A stretch of 64,000 nt of DNA from Torreya grandis (lineage: Eukaryota > Streptophyta > Pinopsida > Cupressales > Taxaceae). The position numbers and the translations under genes were made by a program. Position 1 is the first letter of the stretch. Every line of letters begins with the position of its first letter. Positions 12,687 to 25,429 of this stretch are shown one piece after another. The stretch spans positions 5,032,001-5,096,000 of the forward strand of contig JARHVA010000157.1 in the NCBI GenBank assembly GCA_037957365.1, written 5' to 3'. The notes under the pieces are model-generated. The model saw nothing but the letters and a program-made list of their open reading frames with translations. It had not been told where the DNA came from and made no database searches.

Positions 12687-13141
12687 TGTCCTACAACTCA
12701 TGGTATTGTCATTCAAACTCATGATATTGTGCTAAGCCATTTTTATTTTTAGACTAACTTTGTGTTTTTGTGTAGGTTTAACAATACCACTAATTTAAAA
12801 GTCACAAGATTGCTTTGTGACTCATGGGGTTGCTTAATCGAGTCATGATATTGTATAGCTGTTAGTAGTTACGAGACAATATCACAACTCACAAAGTGAT
12901 GGGATTATCTTGCTACTAGCAGAATCTTCAAACCAAGTCATAATATTGTGACCAAACCACCTACAGTTTACAATACTACAACTTTTAAAGTTTTGGTATT
13001 GTTATGCAAGTAATAGGATTGTTATTCAGAGTCATGATATTGTGACTAAATGGTTAGCAATTAGTTACAATACTGCAACTCTTAAAGTTGTGGGATTATC
13101 CTGCAAGTAGTAGGATTACTTTGTTAAGTAGCGGTATTGAA
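12687..13141 (+). repeat. 94-bp tandem repeat in Tat-1 leader, about 4.5 units
   Basis: Units start with ACAATAcc/ctACAAC at about 12782, 12877, 12971 and 13065, giving spacings of 95, 94 and 94 bases. A partial unit precedes them. Each unit carries TCATGATATTGTG or a variant near its end. Within a unit ACAATAC and GTATTGT form inverted arms around an AACTTTTAAAGTT palindrome, so the RNA can fold into a stem-loop. The array lies in the noncoding 5' leader, about 160 bases after the primer-binding site. It could hold packaging or dimerisation signals, but that is inference. Confidence 0.8.
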
Positions 13142-15455
13142 CCATTGTGTCAAATTGAGAGCTCATTTTCCTAAATTAATTATTTCATCTTTAAAAATGC
13201 TTGAAAGCTAAACCACGTGCTAACATTTTTCTTGTAGGACCAACTTGGAAAATTACTAAAACATGTTTAAAACATCTTTTACATGCTTTAAAATAAGCTA
13301 GGAACATTATTTTGGTGCTTAATATAACATTTAGGTGTTTAAGTAAGTTTTTAGCATTATTTTTCAAAGTTTACAATTTTAAGACCAAATGAACACCACC
13401 AAATCTTTCATTTGGGATTAAAATTGAACACACTTATCAATTTTGTTTTGATTATTTCAATTAGAACTTTGTTGTCACAAAATACAATGATGTTGCATGT
13501 ATGCTCTTCCATTTGTCCCCTTTAGGGAACCCTTGGAATCAAAAGTGATTTCCTTATTTGTAAATTTCCTAGTCCAAGGCATATAAAGAATGTCATCTAA
13601 AACAGTCTCTAAAAACTTGCAAAAGTATTGGGTGACCTTGACAATGACCCTAAAGTATTTCTATTTTATGTTTTCTTGATTTCATGTAAACTTGGCTTGT
13701 GAGGGGAATGTTATTACCTTCCACAAGTTTTGTAGGGAAGCTTTGACCTGGGGTTTCACCTCCTGACACTAACTTCATTTGGTTCCATATAGGATTTGCA
13801 CACGGGACGCAGTGGCACTTTGGATATCGCATTACATTGAATGAACAACAAGATGTAGTGGTTGCAAAAAAGACTAGACATTTTTACAACATGCCAAGTG
13901 ATACGGACCCAAAATCCATGCTTTTCTTTTGCATTGTTTGACATAAAAGTCATTGTGCAATTGATTCCCCTAGAATGTTTAGAAACTTGTAGATCTTAGA
14001 CAAATCTCCACTTGCCATGGAAGTATTATTGGTGCAAGGTACACCTCAAGGTCCATGTCAAAGTACTATCATTTGAGAGAAGGGGGGTGTAAAAACCCTA
14101 TTATATAATGCATATTTGCTTTTAGATGAACACTTAGAATCCTCTCAGATGATGTATATTAATTGATTCCAACAAGACCAAGCAACCTTGTTAGTTTAGG
14201 ATCTAAGAGTGATTAATTAATTGGTTTTATCCCAGATTAAAGTCTTGTTTGGAGTTAAAACTTGGTGTAAACAAATGACACAAACCAAAACACATGGTCC
14301 TAATTTTCCTTTGAATAAAGAGGCGTTATGCTGCCTACATGAATCATAAATTTTCCTTGTTCAAAGTTCATCAAAATTTGGAGTCATATCCTCCACTTTA
14401 GTGTAGTTATGCTGCCTAATTGAGTCAAGACCTTTGTCAAAATTTGTTTAAGTCCATTTATAATCAAAATTTGAAATGACATCTTTATAATTTCATAGGG
14501 TTAATGTGTTAAGTGGGTTCTCCATTTCCACTAAACTTGAGGGAACTGAGGTTCAATTTGCAATTTGGGTTGAAGGCCATTTAAGACTTATGATTGTTAT
14601 CACCACTTGATAGACTTAAGTAATTTTGTGCTAAACACTTGCACTTTGAGTCTATGCACCACAACATTTTGAGTCAAGAAAGGTAGTCTTATGTTGTCAA
14701 TTTTTTGAGAAATTATCTTTGCCTTGAGAGTTTTCGAAACAAGCATTTTGTCATATCTTTTGGGTAGTCTAGTGTTGTTATGCTGCCCAAAACATTTTAG
14801 ATATTGTTTCATAGGCCCTCTTGCATAGATTTCAAATTTATTCTTACATTTTCAAACCAATCTGAGTATACCTTTGTGAACATTTGCCTAACACAGTCAC
14901 AATGTTCACCTTTTGTATAGCTTATTTGTTACAAAGAGCCTAGTTTTATGCCATCATTTATGAGAAAATAAACTATTCCAAAGTGCCTTTTTGTTTCATA
15001 CTTCATACATAGTTGATCAAGTTTATATCCAAAACTTGAATGCTGAGTGTTTGTTAGAAGTGTTTCAAATTTGATAGATTAAAAATTATCTTTATTTTAA
15101 AGTCTAGCTTTTGACATCATTTGGCCAAGAGTCCTAGCACATGCCTTGTTTGAGCCTAGCTTTTAACGCCGTGTTTGGCCAAAAGACCTAACAACTTTTA
15201 ATTTTCCTAGACTAGACTTATTTGAAACACTTTAACCTTAGATTTTGGCATTTTGATTTTTAATCTATTTACTTGCTTATCTTTGTGTGAAATGTGAAGC
15301 ATTAGATACTTAATGCTAGCTTATTTCCTCACAAATCTTTGCATAAACATTTTGATATTTTTGATGAATCTATACCAAGTTTGAACATTGGATTTTGGAC
15401 ATTATCTTTTATATTTTTTAGAACTCTTTAACCTTTTATTACAAAAACATTTACT
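13142..15455 (+). other. Tat-1 long 5' leader
   Basis: There is about 2.3 kb without coding potential between the tandem array and the gag start. Short repeated phrases are visible: GTTATGCTGCC at about 14326, 14408 and 14777, and a pair reading CTAGCTTTTGACAT/CTAGCTTTTAACGCC followed by TTTGGCCAA (15103-15185). A long untranslated leader of 2 kb or more is typical of Tat/Ogre elements. Confidence 0.7.
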
Positions 15456-18420
15456 ATGGATCCCAACATATACTCCTACACTTGTAGTGGACTCATGTAC
15501 AATCTAGGGATTATTAATGTGGTTGCACAACAAGAAATGGTGCAAGACCCCTACGTAGATAATATTACTTATGAGATGGATCCTTATCCCTCTTATAATA
15601 CTCAATTAGGGGCACAAAGCCAAGATATATTGGGTAACTATTTGGTTAATACACCACCTTATTCAGAACAAGACCAAGAATAAATTGCACAATACCTACA
15701 ACTAACGAACTAGTTCTATAACAGTCATGCTCTACTAATGCACCTTCCACATATGATCCATTTTTATTTTAGTGTCATTTATTAGAGAATAAAGACAAGA
15801 TTTTGGTTAGAGCCATATAGGTAGGGGCTAAGTTTCCAACAGACTTACCCCATGAGAATTTACCAAGCCTAGTAAGAATGCCCCACAACATAATTTACAA
15901 TCAATATGTTTCTTCTAGCAATCCTTTGGCTCTAGTACAAATAACATATTAGGACCCTAATATGCCTAATAGAGGCAAAAAGCTCATGGAAGACCATTTT
16001 AACCAAATGCAGATGACATATCAAACCTACTTGAATCTAGCATGTAATTTCAATCAGATGACCATGATGAACAAACCTCTTATTGACTTAGTTCCTTCAA
16101 CAAGAGTTTTGATAGAGTTAACTAGTCAAGATAATCAAAGTTCAAACCCATTTGTGCAAAACACTTCAGTAGATAACTTACTGCATATGCCCATTATTGA
16201 AGAAATGTCTTCTACTTTTATGTAAAATAATGAGCAAAATATAGTGGACAATGTGCAAGCAATGTCCAATCCAAATCAAAGTGGTAATAATACACAAACA
16301 ACTAGTCAACAAAATGTGCCTTTAGTTAACACTGTAAGTGGTTCTCCAAATCAAAGAGTAGGAGTTTATACATCCCAATGTCAACTAGTTACTTCATCAA
16401 CCATGCAACTAATAGGATTAGGTAGTCAAACAACACCTAATGTCATGTCTCAACAACAAAATGTGATGAATCCTACTCCTCAACAAGGGAAAAATAGTAT
16501 TCCATAAAAACATGCACAATCTAGTGTACCAACACAATAGAGGCCAAATGTATTGCCACCTCAACAAAGGGTAACTAATGTTCCACCTCATCAGGTAGTG
16601 ACAAACATACCTCTTCAGTCATAGACTAGTGTACCAATCCAAAACCAAACTATGACTAGCCAACAATGTGTAAATATTGGTCAGTGATAAATGTCAAATA
16701 TTCAACATGTGGTCACTTACCAATAGGGATTTTTGCAACAAGGAGGCTCTCATGTTTCTCAAGTACCTACTAGACAACAATCAGTTTCAAAATGTGCCAC
16801 AAGTTTATAGATAGGGTCTTATTTCACAATTTCCCATTCAATAGCAAGGTTTGATTAGTTGGCAACATGTCCTTTTTCAACCACAATAGGCAAAATATAG
16901 TTATATCCCTCCATCCCAACCATAAAATCCTCCAAGTCAAACCTTCATAGCCAACCTAAACTAGAATATCACACAACTAAATGTGCAATTTTAAGTACAT
17001 CCTAATCCACATATGCATATTCTCGGTCCATTTTCCAACCAAACCAATATACCCCAATAGATGTCTCCATGATATCCTGGTCAAAGTGTCCCACTTGTGA
17101 CCTCCCAACCATCTACCCAAACCACTATTCTCCCTCAAACCAATGTTCATTCTAGTTTCCTATCTCAAGAATTGCAATAGATGAAGGATGCAATTGCTTT
17201 CATTCAGGTTGGGAAATAGTCTAAAAAGTTTAAATTGGATGATGTATGTTCTTATCCATTCAACATGAATTAATTATAGATACCATTTCCTTCAATATAA
17301 AAACCATAAAAATTTGACAAATACAAAGGGAAAGGTGACCCTAAATCCCATTTAATCGAGTTCTTTATCGCATGTCAACCAGTGGCATATAATGATATAT
17401 ACCTTTTATTGTTGTTTCTAAGGAGCTTGTCTGGACAAGCCTTGGAGTGGTTTTTAAAGTTTTCCAAAAATTTGATAACAAATTTTGATGGTCTTTATGA
17501 TAAGTTTGTACAACACTTTTCCTATAGTCTCAAACATGATATTTCATTGGTTGACTTGACACAAGAAAAATAAAAAGTCGATGAGAGTTTTGCAAGTTAT
17601 CTATAGTGATGGAGAGCCCTTACAAGCTGATTCATCCACAATTTACTAGATAAACAATTAGCCACTATATTTACTAAAAATCTACATAGTGAGATAGCTT
17701 ATCATCTAGAACTACAATGTGCACATACTTTCAAGGAGATCATCGATAAAGGATTGTTGATTGAATGATATTTTATTAATAAAGGGATTATCAAGATTAA
17801 TTCAACTAATCATAATCAAGGTAAGAATTAGAGAAGTGGCCAAAACCAACATCCAATCCAAGCACAAACATCATAACTGGCATAGGCCAATAACCAAGAT
17901 AGACCAAAGCAATTCAACTACAATAGGAATGTTGTGGGGAATAGAGTAACTGAGCCACGTCATGTCCAAATAGTAAAAAAATCATTTGCATCACCTTTTT
18001 AGCTTACTCCTATCCAATAACCTATCCAACCAATGTTGAAAGCACAACAACTAAGACCTACACAACAAATACAATAACCTTTACCATTACAAACCCCTCC
18101 TCCAAGGAGAATTGTGCCTATGCATCATGTCTTTAGTGACCTAAGAGAGCCTATTGAGTTTATATTTCATAAAATTGCCACTACCAATTTAATTAGTTGG
18201 CCTATATCAAAGCATTATCCACAAGGCATTCCTTATTCTGATTGGTACCATGAAAATGAATTCTATGAATATCATCAGGTCAATGGGCATAATCTATGAA
18301 GATGTGTGAAAATCAAGCATTTGATCAATAATATATTAGATAATGGGGAGATAACATTGGATAATGGTGCTTACACCTCTACTAAAACTCTTGGGATTTA
18401 TCAAAACCCATTTCCCAAAC
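15456..18420 (+). pseudogene. gag: Tat-1 gag (degenerate)
   Basis: Structural protein of the retrotransposon particle. A plausible start is Met at 15456 (MDPNIYSYTC). A long Gln/Asn/Thr/Pro-rich low-complexity region follows (about 16240-17160, e.g. TSQQNVPLV and TPNVMSQQQN). The capsid core of the Retrotrans_gag family is at about 17300-17700, with FDKYKGKGDPKSHLIEFF, LSGQALEWF and FVQHFSYSL. A zinc-knuckle-like block at 18255-18320 reads YHQVNGHNL-stop-RC, where the family has C.YH...GH....C; the first Cys is Tyr here. The frame changes at least twice and several Gln codons are stops. It cannot be translated as one protein. Confidence 0.85.
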
Positions 18421-19990
18421 ATAACACATAGAGAAACATAATAATCAACAACAAAAATAACAACACTGGTCGGTGCAAAAACAAAATCAATAGTATCAAA
18501 ATCAAAGGCTAAACCAAAAAAATCAATAGAATCAATAGTAAAACCTACAATGTCAGAACAATGGACAAAACTAGGGTCAAAATGGTAATAACCAACAAAC
18601 CTACCATGCAGTTGCACATGACTACAATAGGGTTGTAGGTCATATTGTAGGGGATAGTGTTAATACCATATCCATTAATCTTAGACCAAGCACTAATCAA
18701 TCTAAACCATTTCTAAATAATACCACTCAACCAAATTACATGGATAATCCTTCTTTGACCTAAGACTACACATAGGTGAACTAGTAAATCAGGACTTCCA
18801 CTTTTGGACCTTATATCGATAACTCACCCTTGCCATGTGACCACATATAAGTGCACTGATAACCAAGACTTGTTCTATCTAGTCCCACACCATTCCCAAC
18901 ATTTTTTAGAAATTATGGTCCAACATCTAATCCTAATTTTGCAATCACAACTTGGAGGTCAAACATTACTATCCCAAGTCCACAACCATCTGCCACTTTG
19001 CCTATTATCCAACGAACCATTCAACCTTAGAATAAACCATTCACCATTGACTAAGACAAGAAGTTTGATATTGTGGAACAATTAGAGAAGACACCATCAC
19101 AAATTTCTATTTTAGATTTGTTGTGAATGTCAATAATCCATAAGAACATTTTTAATGAGTTTTTAACCCAATCCACTATTGCCAGTGACATATCCCCTAG
19201 TAAATTTCAAGCTTTGGTTGGACACCTAGCTCAAACCAAACAATTCACATTCAACGAAAGTGATATATCTTCCCTTGGCCCACTCCATAATAATCCATTA
19301 TACATAGAAATTTATATAAAGTGGCATAAAGTGAAACATGTCATTATATATAATAGATCAGGCCTCAACATAGTGTCTCTAAAGCTCATCAAGCTTCTTG
19401 GATACACAATGGTAGATCTCCAACCAGAAATGATAACTATCAAAGCTTATGATAATCTAGAAAAAGAATCATAAGGCACCATTAGCTTACCAGTTATCAT
19501 TGGGCCTTTGACCTATGATACACTTTACCATGTGCTTGATCTTGAGTTATCATATAATATACTTCTAGGTAGGCCTTAGTTACATGAGATTCATGCAGTC
19601 CCGTTAATGCTACACCAATGTATCAAGTTCTCCCACTCAGGGATGGAAGTGAATATTCCAAGAGATTTACACCCATATGAATACTATAAACATCTTGAGT
19701 TTGAGTTTCAAAGCTATAATTACCAATATGGCATGAATCCAAGTTTCGATCAAGATAAAGGAAAGGCCATACTTATTTATCCTCCATAGGATAATTGCAT
19801 AGATCCTAATACCTTAGATTCCCTTTCCCACATGACACCTCTTAAAGCTTCCAATCATTTCACCATTTTAGATAATAGCCTAGGGGAGTATGTGACCCAT
19901 GATACCTTCCATATTGCCAATCTTCCTCAGAATTCAAAGACCTTTGGGTGACCTAAAAATACCCCACATATGTATTGGTAATAGAAGAAT
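18420..19990 (+). pseudogene. Tat-1 protease region (degenerate)
   Basis: Aspartic protease (retropepsin) part of the polyprotein, which normally cleaves Gag-Pol. The segment at 19330-19600 aligns with the family. YNRSGLN occupies the active-site position where plant gypsy elements have DNGS.LN, so the catalytic Asp is Tyr (GAT to TAT) and the following Gly is Arg. Downstream LLGYTMVDLQPEMITIKAYD, the VLDLELSYNILLGRP motif and LHQCIKFSH are well kept. The stretch 18420-19100 is a poorly conserved Asn/Gln-rich link between the zinc knuckle and protease. The active-site change alone would inactivate it. Confidence 0.8.
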
Positions 19991-20008
19991 AAAGTTAAGG
20001 GACCTATC

Positions 20009-21180
20009 ATGTTTGTACCAGCATCTAGCCTAGAACCAGACCCTCTTGAAGGGGATGAATCATGGTTGTATAATGATAACCAAGATGATTGTTATAAAAG
20101 TGCAAAATATCCTATTCCCAATAAGATCATGGAGCATCTAGATTATGAAGGAAGAGGCCTCAAACTGAATCAACATGGAACCATAGAACCAATTTCCATG
20201 ACTAAGTATAAAAGACCCTATGGACTTGGATTTAAACCACCTGGGGGTAACCCCACATATCTTATTCGAGTTCTATCATTGATGGCTAGTGATGATGATG
20301 CTGACAGTGAATTAGAGTCTTATCATAGCCTCAACTTTGATGACCTAGCTGAGACTAACCTATTTGATAATAATGCCATTTGTACCCTTACCCCAGTCAT
20401 TCATCATAACCCATTTCCATTATACTATCCCCAACTGATAGATTGGGACCAACAAGAATCCAATTTGCCAATTGATGAGTTTCAAAATGATGAGGCATTT
20501 TGTGACTTTTTAAGCCTTAGAGACAACATTTTGTTGGGAGATCATAAATCATGATTCTCAATTACATTAGATCCTAAAGCCTATTTTGGAGAGCAAGTGA
20601 ACACCCTTATCCAAAAAAATAAAAATAAAATATTGAGGTCCCAAAGTGAAAAACTCTTTGAGGTGATTTCTAACTAAAGAAAAAGTAAAGATAAAGGCTA
20701 GTCTAGTGGTGAAAACCTATTTTAGATGCCATTAGATGGGGGTGTTCATTCTTCTTCAAATTTAGACAAGGAGACCACCAACGATGAACTTGCCTATGGA
20801 TTTGAGTTTAATTTTGCACAACAATAAGTATTTGATCAAATTCTTCAAGAATTTTTGACTATTTTTGTCATATGGCTAGATCTCCCATTGGAGGACTCAA
20901 ATTCATCATGCCTAAGAGATGTTAAAGAGAAATTCCTAATAGAGGACCTTGATATAGTCTAATAGTTCAAGTCTTTGCCTACTATCCTAGAAGATGGTTC
21001 AACCCTTCTAGTCAAAGATACAATAGAGGTAAACATTGAGACTCCATTGAACCTGAAATGGATAAAATTAGGCATGTCCCTCACCGAGGAGGAACATGAA
21101 GTCTTTACAACTCTATTGAGAGAATTTATAGATATATTTGCATGAGCATATTTTGACGTGCCAAGTTTGGACCCCACCTT
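20009..21180 (+). pseudogene. Tat-1 protease-RT linker (partly open frame)
   Basis: An uninterrupted 181-codon stretch at 20009-20554 is the longest intact piece of the Tat-1 polyprotein. It starts MFVPASSLEPDPLEGD and carries IPNKIMEHLDYEGRGLKL and YKRPYGLGFKPP. The latter is a Gly-rich block common between the protease and RT of this type of gypsy element, somewhat G-patch-like. An acidic section with DDDADSELESYHSLNFDDLA follows. From 20555 stops reappear, and the N-terminal edge of RT begins near 21180. Its openness is probably chance, because flanking parts of the same protein are dead. Confidence 0.7.
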
Positions 21181-22480
21181 GGCTCTGCACCACTTTGTGG
21201 TCAATCTTGATGCCAAACTAGTGAAACAAAAGCTATGTAAGGTGCATCCTCACATTACTATCCTGGTAAAGAAAGAGTTAAAAAAATCTTAGAAGCAGGA
21301 TGTATCTAGTCGATTAACTACTCAGAATGGATATCTAATGTTGTATCTATTAGAAAAAATCCTCAAGGAATCAAAATCTATACTAATTTTTGAGACATAA
21401 ACAAATCTTGTCCTAAGGATGACTTTCCATTATCTAATATTGACATGATCATTGACTTCATAGTGGGTTATGAAATTTTTTCACTCATGGATGGCTTTTC
21501 AAGATACAACTAGATCATCATAGCACCAGAAGACCAACATAAAACAACATTCACCACTCCATGGAGAACATTTTATTATCAAGTAATTCCATTTGATCTT
21601 AAGAATGTTAGAGCTACATATCAAAGGTTCATGAATATCATATTCCATGATATGATGCTTGATATTTTTGAAGACTATGTTGAAAACATATTAGGAAAAT
21701 TAAAGACCAAGGCTGACCATCTAGCAGTGCTACATAGGATATTTGAAAGATTATGGGAGTACAAATTTAGACTCAATCTAAATAAATGTGTGTTTGGAGT
21801 AACCTTAGGAAAGTTACTTGGATTCATTGTGTCTCCCAGAGACATTGAAGTTGATCCAGCCAAAGTCCATGCTATAATCAAGATGCCACCACCAACTAAT
21901 TTGAAGCAACTCCATAGTTTACAGGGTAAGATCTAGTCAATCTGATGCGTCATCTACTAGTGAACAGACAAGTCTCATCTATTTAGACATATTATAAAGA
22001 AGGGAGTTGAATTTCATTGGGATGACCACTACCAAATAGCTTTTTAACACCTCAAGGACTATCTAGTTAATCTACCTATTTTGTTACCTCCTATGCTAGG
22101 AAAGCCATTCTTATTATATCTATCAACCACTGATAATGACTTAGGGGCACTTTCAGCTCAACATAATAATAATGGAAAATATCATGTAGTTTACTACTTA
22201 AGTCATACCTTGGTCACATATGAACACAACTATGCACCTATTGAAAAAGCTTGTCTAGCCATGGTCTTCATAGCTTAGAAAATGCACCATTACATGTTGC
22301 ACAATAAGACCATGGTCATTTTAAAAGTAGATCCACTCTAGTATTTACTATCTAAAATAGCTTTATAATGTAGAATGGCCAAATGGATCATGCTTCTTAG
22401 TGAGTTTGACATAGAGTATGTCAATTAGATGGCAATCAAAGGATAGGTCCTTATAGATCAACTTGCTACAGACACAAAGC
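21180..22480 (+). pseudogene. pol: Tat-1 reverse transcriptase and first RNase H (degenerate)
   Basis: RNA-dependent DNA polymerase and RNase H of Ty3/gypsy type. Visible blocks are SNVVSIRKNPQGIKIYTNF, CPKDDFPLSNIDMIID, FSLMDGFSRYN and TTFTTPWRTFYYQVIPF. The catalytic box at 21676-21687 should read YVDD but reads YVEN (GAA AAC), so both metal-binding Asp residues are lost. The connection domain continues FGVTLGKLLGFIVSPRDIEV and PPPTNLKQLHSLQGKI. RNase H-1 at 22080-22450 shows LSHTLVTYEHNYAPIEKACLA. The frame is mostly consistent from 21631, with scattered stops. The enzyme is dead. Confidence 0.9.
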
Positions 22481-22539
22481 CACTCACATTTCATTTTCTT
22501 GATGACTCCATAATAACCATCATTGACACACCTCTTGAG

Positions 22540-22960
22540 GAGTAGTAATGGAATCTATATTTTGATGGTTCATATACTGCACATGGATCAGGGGCAAGCC
22601 TCTTATTTATTACACCACAGGGGGATCTAATCCCTAAATCATTCAGAATCAATTTTTATTATACAAATAACATGATCGAGTATGAAACACTTATATAGGA
22701 ATTTGACAGGTGGTATAATAGAATATATCTCATTTAAAGGTTTATGGTGATTCTTAGTTAATCATCAATCAAGTCATAGACCATTTTTAGACCAAAGATG
22801 ACAAGTTGGTTCCATATAAAGACAGTCCTCTTAAACAATAAATTGCCAACATTCAGTTTGAGCATATACCAAGGCTAGTAATAGAACTGTAGATGCAATG
22901 GCTACTATTAGCTCTTTGATTAGACAAAGAGACAAAGCTAGAGAATATCAGTTCCTCATC
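22540..22960 (+). pseudogene. Tat-1 second (archaeal-type) RNase H
   Basis: This extra RNase H is the hallmark of Tat-lineage gypsy elements. It begins WNLYFDGSYTAHGSG at 22549, with the first catalytic Asp kept, then FYYTNNMIEYETLI at about 22650-22690, with the conserved TNN..EYE block and its Glu. The rest decays quickly, though a final DAMATISSLI-like stretch can be traced at 22890-22920. It lies between the first RNase H and the integrase, the order known for this lineage. Confidence 0.85.
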
Positions 22961-23189
22961 AAGAATTTATTTTCACTAGCTCATGAACCTTCAACCATTG
23001 TAATGATTTATGATATTATTAGTCCTATTCTATCTGGTACTCAGACCTTTACAACTACCTTCATGACCAAGTTCTAACATCTAACCTATCTCAAAAACAA
23101 ACCAAAGCCTTTATTCATCCCTCCACTCATTATACTCTACTTGGATCCACCCTCTACCACCATAGTTTTAATGGAACTTTTCTTCATTA

Positions 23190-24195
23190 TTTAACTTTGA
23201 TAGAATACACTAGCATTAAGAGAAGTTCATGGAGTATGTGGAACTCATTCTAACAAGGTAATTCTATCAAAAAATCTCTTGCATACTAGTTATTATTATC
23301 CCATGATGGATGTAGATGTAACTACATATATAAAGAACTGTGACAAGTGTTAATGGCATGCTAATCTGATTCATGCCCTAGCCCAAACTCTTAAATTGAT
23401 GTTGACACCATGGCTATTTTATATGTGGGGACTCAACCTCATTGGGAAGATCAACCCTACTTCATCTGATGACCATAAACATATGCTTACCACCACTGAG
23501 TATTTAACTAAGTGGGTTGAAGCTATACCCCTCACTTATGTGACTGGAAAATAAATTTCTAAATTCATCTTCAACCATCTCATTTGCCACTACTATATCC
23601 CCTCTAACATTATATTTGATAATGGAGGATCATTTAAAAACAAGGATGTTGACAAGATATGTATGAAATATAACATCACACAATATTTTTTTATAGCATA
23701 TTACCCTTAAGGAAATGTCCAGGCTGAAGCATTAAACACAACCATTATCAATATTCTCAAAAAGATTATCAATGATGTCGATCATGATTGGCACCTTCAG
23801 ATATTCCCTACCCTTTGGGCATACCATACCAATCATCATACTCCCATAGGTGCTACTCCATACTCACTTGTTAATGGTACTAAATCCATCCTTCCAATTG
23901 AGGTTGAGTTACCTTCACTACACATATCTTTCAAGCATATCAGACCTAACTCAAAGGCCACTACAATTGACACATCAAGTATATAAAATTTGAAATTGGT
24001 GATCTTGTTCTTAAATAAAATTAAAATAATACCACAACTGAGAAGAAGCATAAAGGTAAATTCAAACCAAACTAGATAGGGCCTTTCATCATTATGAAAG
24101 ATTATGGATTAGGAGCATACATGCTCACCACACCAGATGGAGATGAACTTCCTAAGCTGATGAATATTAGTCACCTTAAGTGGTACTATGCTTGA
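23190..24195 (+). pseudogene. Tat-1 integrase (degenerate)
   Basis: DDE integrase that inserts the cDNA. The zinc-binding region is worn but CDKC is visible (about 23340). In the core, the first Asp of 'WG.D.IG' is Asn (WGLNLIG, codon at 23435-23437). The second Asp survives in FDNGGSFKNKD (23618), and the Glu survives in VQAEALN (23726). The C-terminal part has GPFIIMKDYGLGAYML and ends LKWYYA-TGA at 24195. No chromodomain follows, as expected for Tat elements. Loss of the first catalytic Asp, plus stops and frameshifts, makes it non-functional. Confidence 0.9.
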
Positions 24196-24788
24196 GTGCT
24201 ATGGTGTATTGTCTATAAGGACCATTTTAGTTGTGCCATTTTATCACTATTCTTCTTTGTAGAAATATCATGCTTATCATTCCTTTTATCCTATTCTATC
24301 TACTTTACCATCCCATTCTATCGATTGAACATGTTCTAAATTCTATCTACCTAGCCCATTTGACCTTGGTTTCATTATTTGTTGCACCTTTTTAGCATCA
24401 AGGAATCTGATCAATTTTATCATTTGTTTCAAGTACTTTAGATAGAGATCATATTTTAGAGTAGTATGATAGAAGTTTTGACAATTACATTCTTCATTTG
24501 TTATTCCTTTTTTATCACCGGTCTTGATAATAATTATAACTACCTTTGGGAAAATTAGTACCATTGATCTATGCTGTTGTTTCTTAGTAATAACCTCCTA
24601 TGGGAAAACTAGGAGCAACATTTGTTTATTGAGCCTTGACATACCAACTTGCCACTTCTTATGTCATATTATGCCTTTTTATCAACTATGCCTATTTTAT
24701 TTGAATTGACTACTACACTAGTCAAATTCCTCCACTACAGGGCAGAACTATAGTGACTTGAGGTCCTACTCTAGGACTATGTAAGTAG
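24196..24788 (+). other. Tat-1 3' untranslated region, left part
   Basis: Noncoding sequence after the integrase stop. It contains two worn units of a repeat seen in numbers at 33260-33600: ATTATAACTACCTTTGGGAAAA at 24533-24554 and GTAATAACCTCCTATGGGAAAA at about 24587. It is cut by copia-1, and the same untranslated region continues at 32098. Confidence 0.7.
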
Positions 24789-25270
24789 TGTTTAAAATAT
24801 TGTCATTGATGTCAAAGGTCTAGCATTGGTGATAAAGGCCCCATTGCATTTAATGGTGTTTTTAATAGTCATGTCTTGGCTAATGTGTGTTAATATTTAT
24901 TTAATATTAACGAATATATTTTTGGTTGCATATAAGTTAAAAGAGGGCCCATGGAGAAGTAAAAGAGTCATGGGGTAAAGAAAAAAGAGGAATGGGATAC
25001 ATTTTATCATTAAGAGTCATCTTGTGGAATTCCAATAGTCACCATGTGAAGATAAAAGAGGTTATGATGCATTTTTCCATGAAGGGATACTTTTAGGAAT
25101 ATAAAAAGTCACCAAGATAAAGATAAAAGAGGAAAGGACACATTTGCTTATGAAGGGTCACCCTGTGACTTTTCAAATGCAAGGATACGAAGGGTCATGC
25201 AAGTTTGGCACAATTTTCCATGAGGATTGAAGGGTCACAAAGGATGAATGCCAAAGGCCATTTGCAAAGC

Positions 25271-25280
25271 TATAAATAAA
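25271..25280 (+). promoter_or_regulatory. TATA box of copia-1 5' LTR
   Basis: TATAAATAAA is conserved at 31555-31564 in the 3' LTR. It lies about 480 bases into the LTR, a usual place for the U3/R border. Confidence 0.7.
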
Positions 25281-25429
25281 GGTTTGAGAAGCCATTTATA
25301 ATATGCAAGAGAGTGCATGGTTTTGTAATTATTTTATATAAGAAAAGAGGAGTGAAAAGCAAGAGATATTATAGATTTCTATCATTTGTTGAGTAAGAAA
25401 CATTGAGAGATAGTTATGTTTTATACACA

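Noticed and set aside
12660..13150. CRISPR-like array
   Set aside because: Repeats of about 94 bases are contiguous and diverged with no unique spacers, and the context is a plant retrotransposon leader.
20009..20554. A host gene in the 181-codon open frame
   Set aside because: It continues the Tat-1 polyprotein between protease and RT, with family-typical blocks, in the same frame as the protease.
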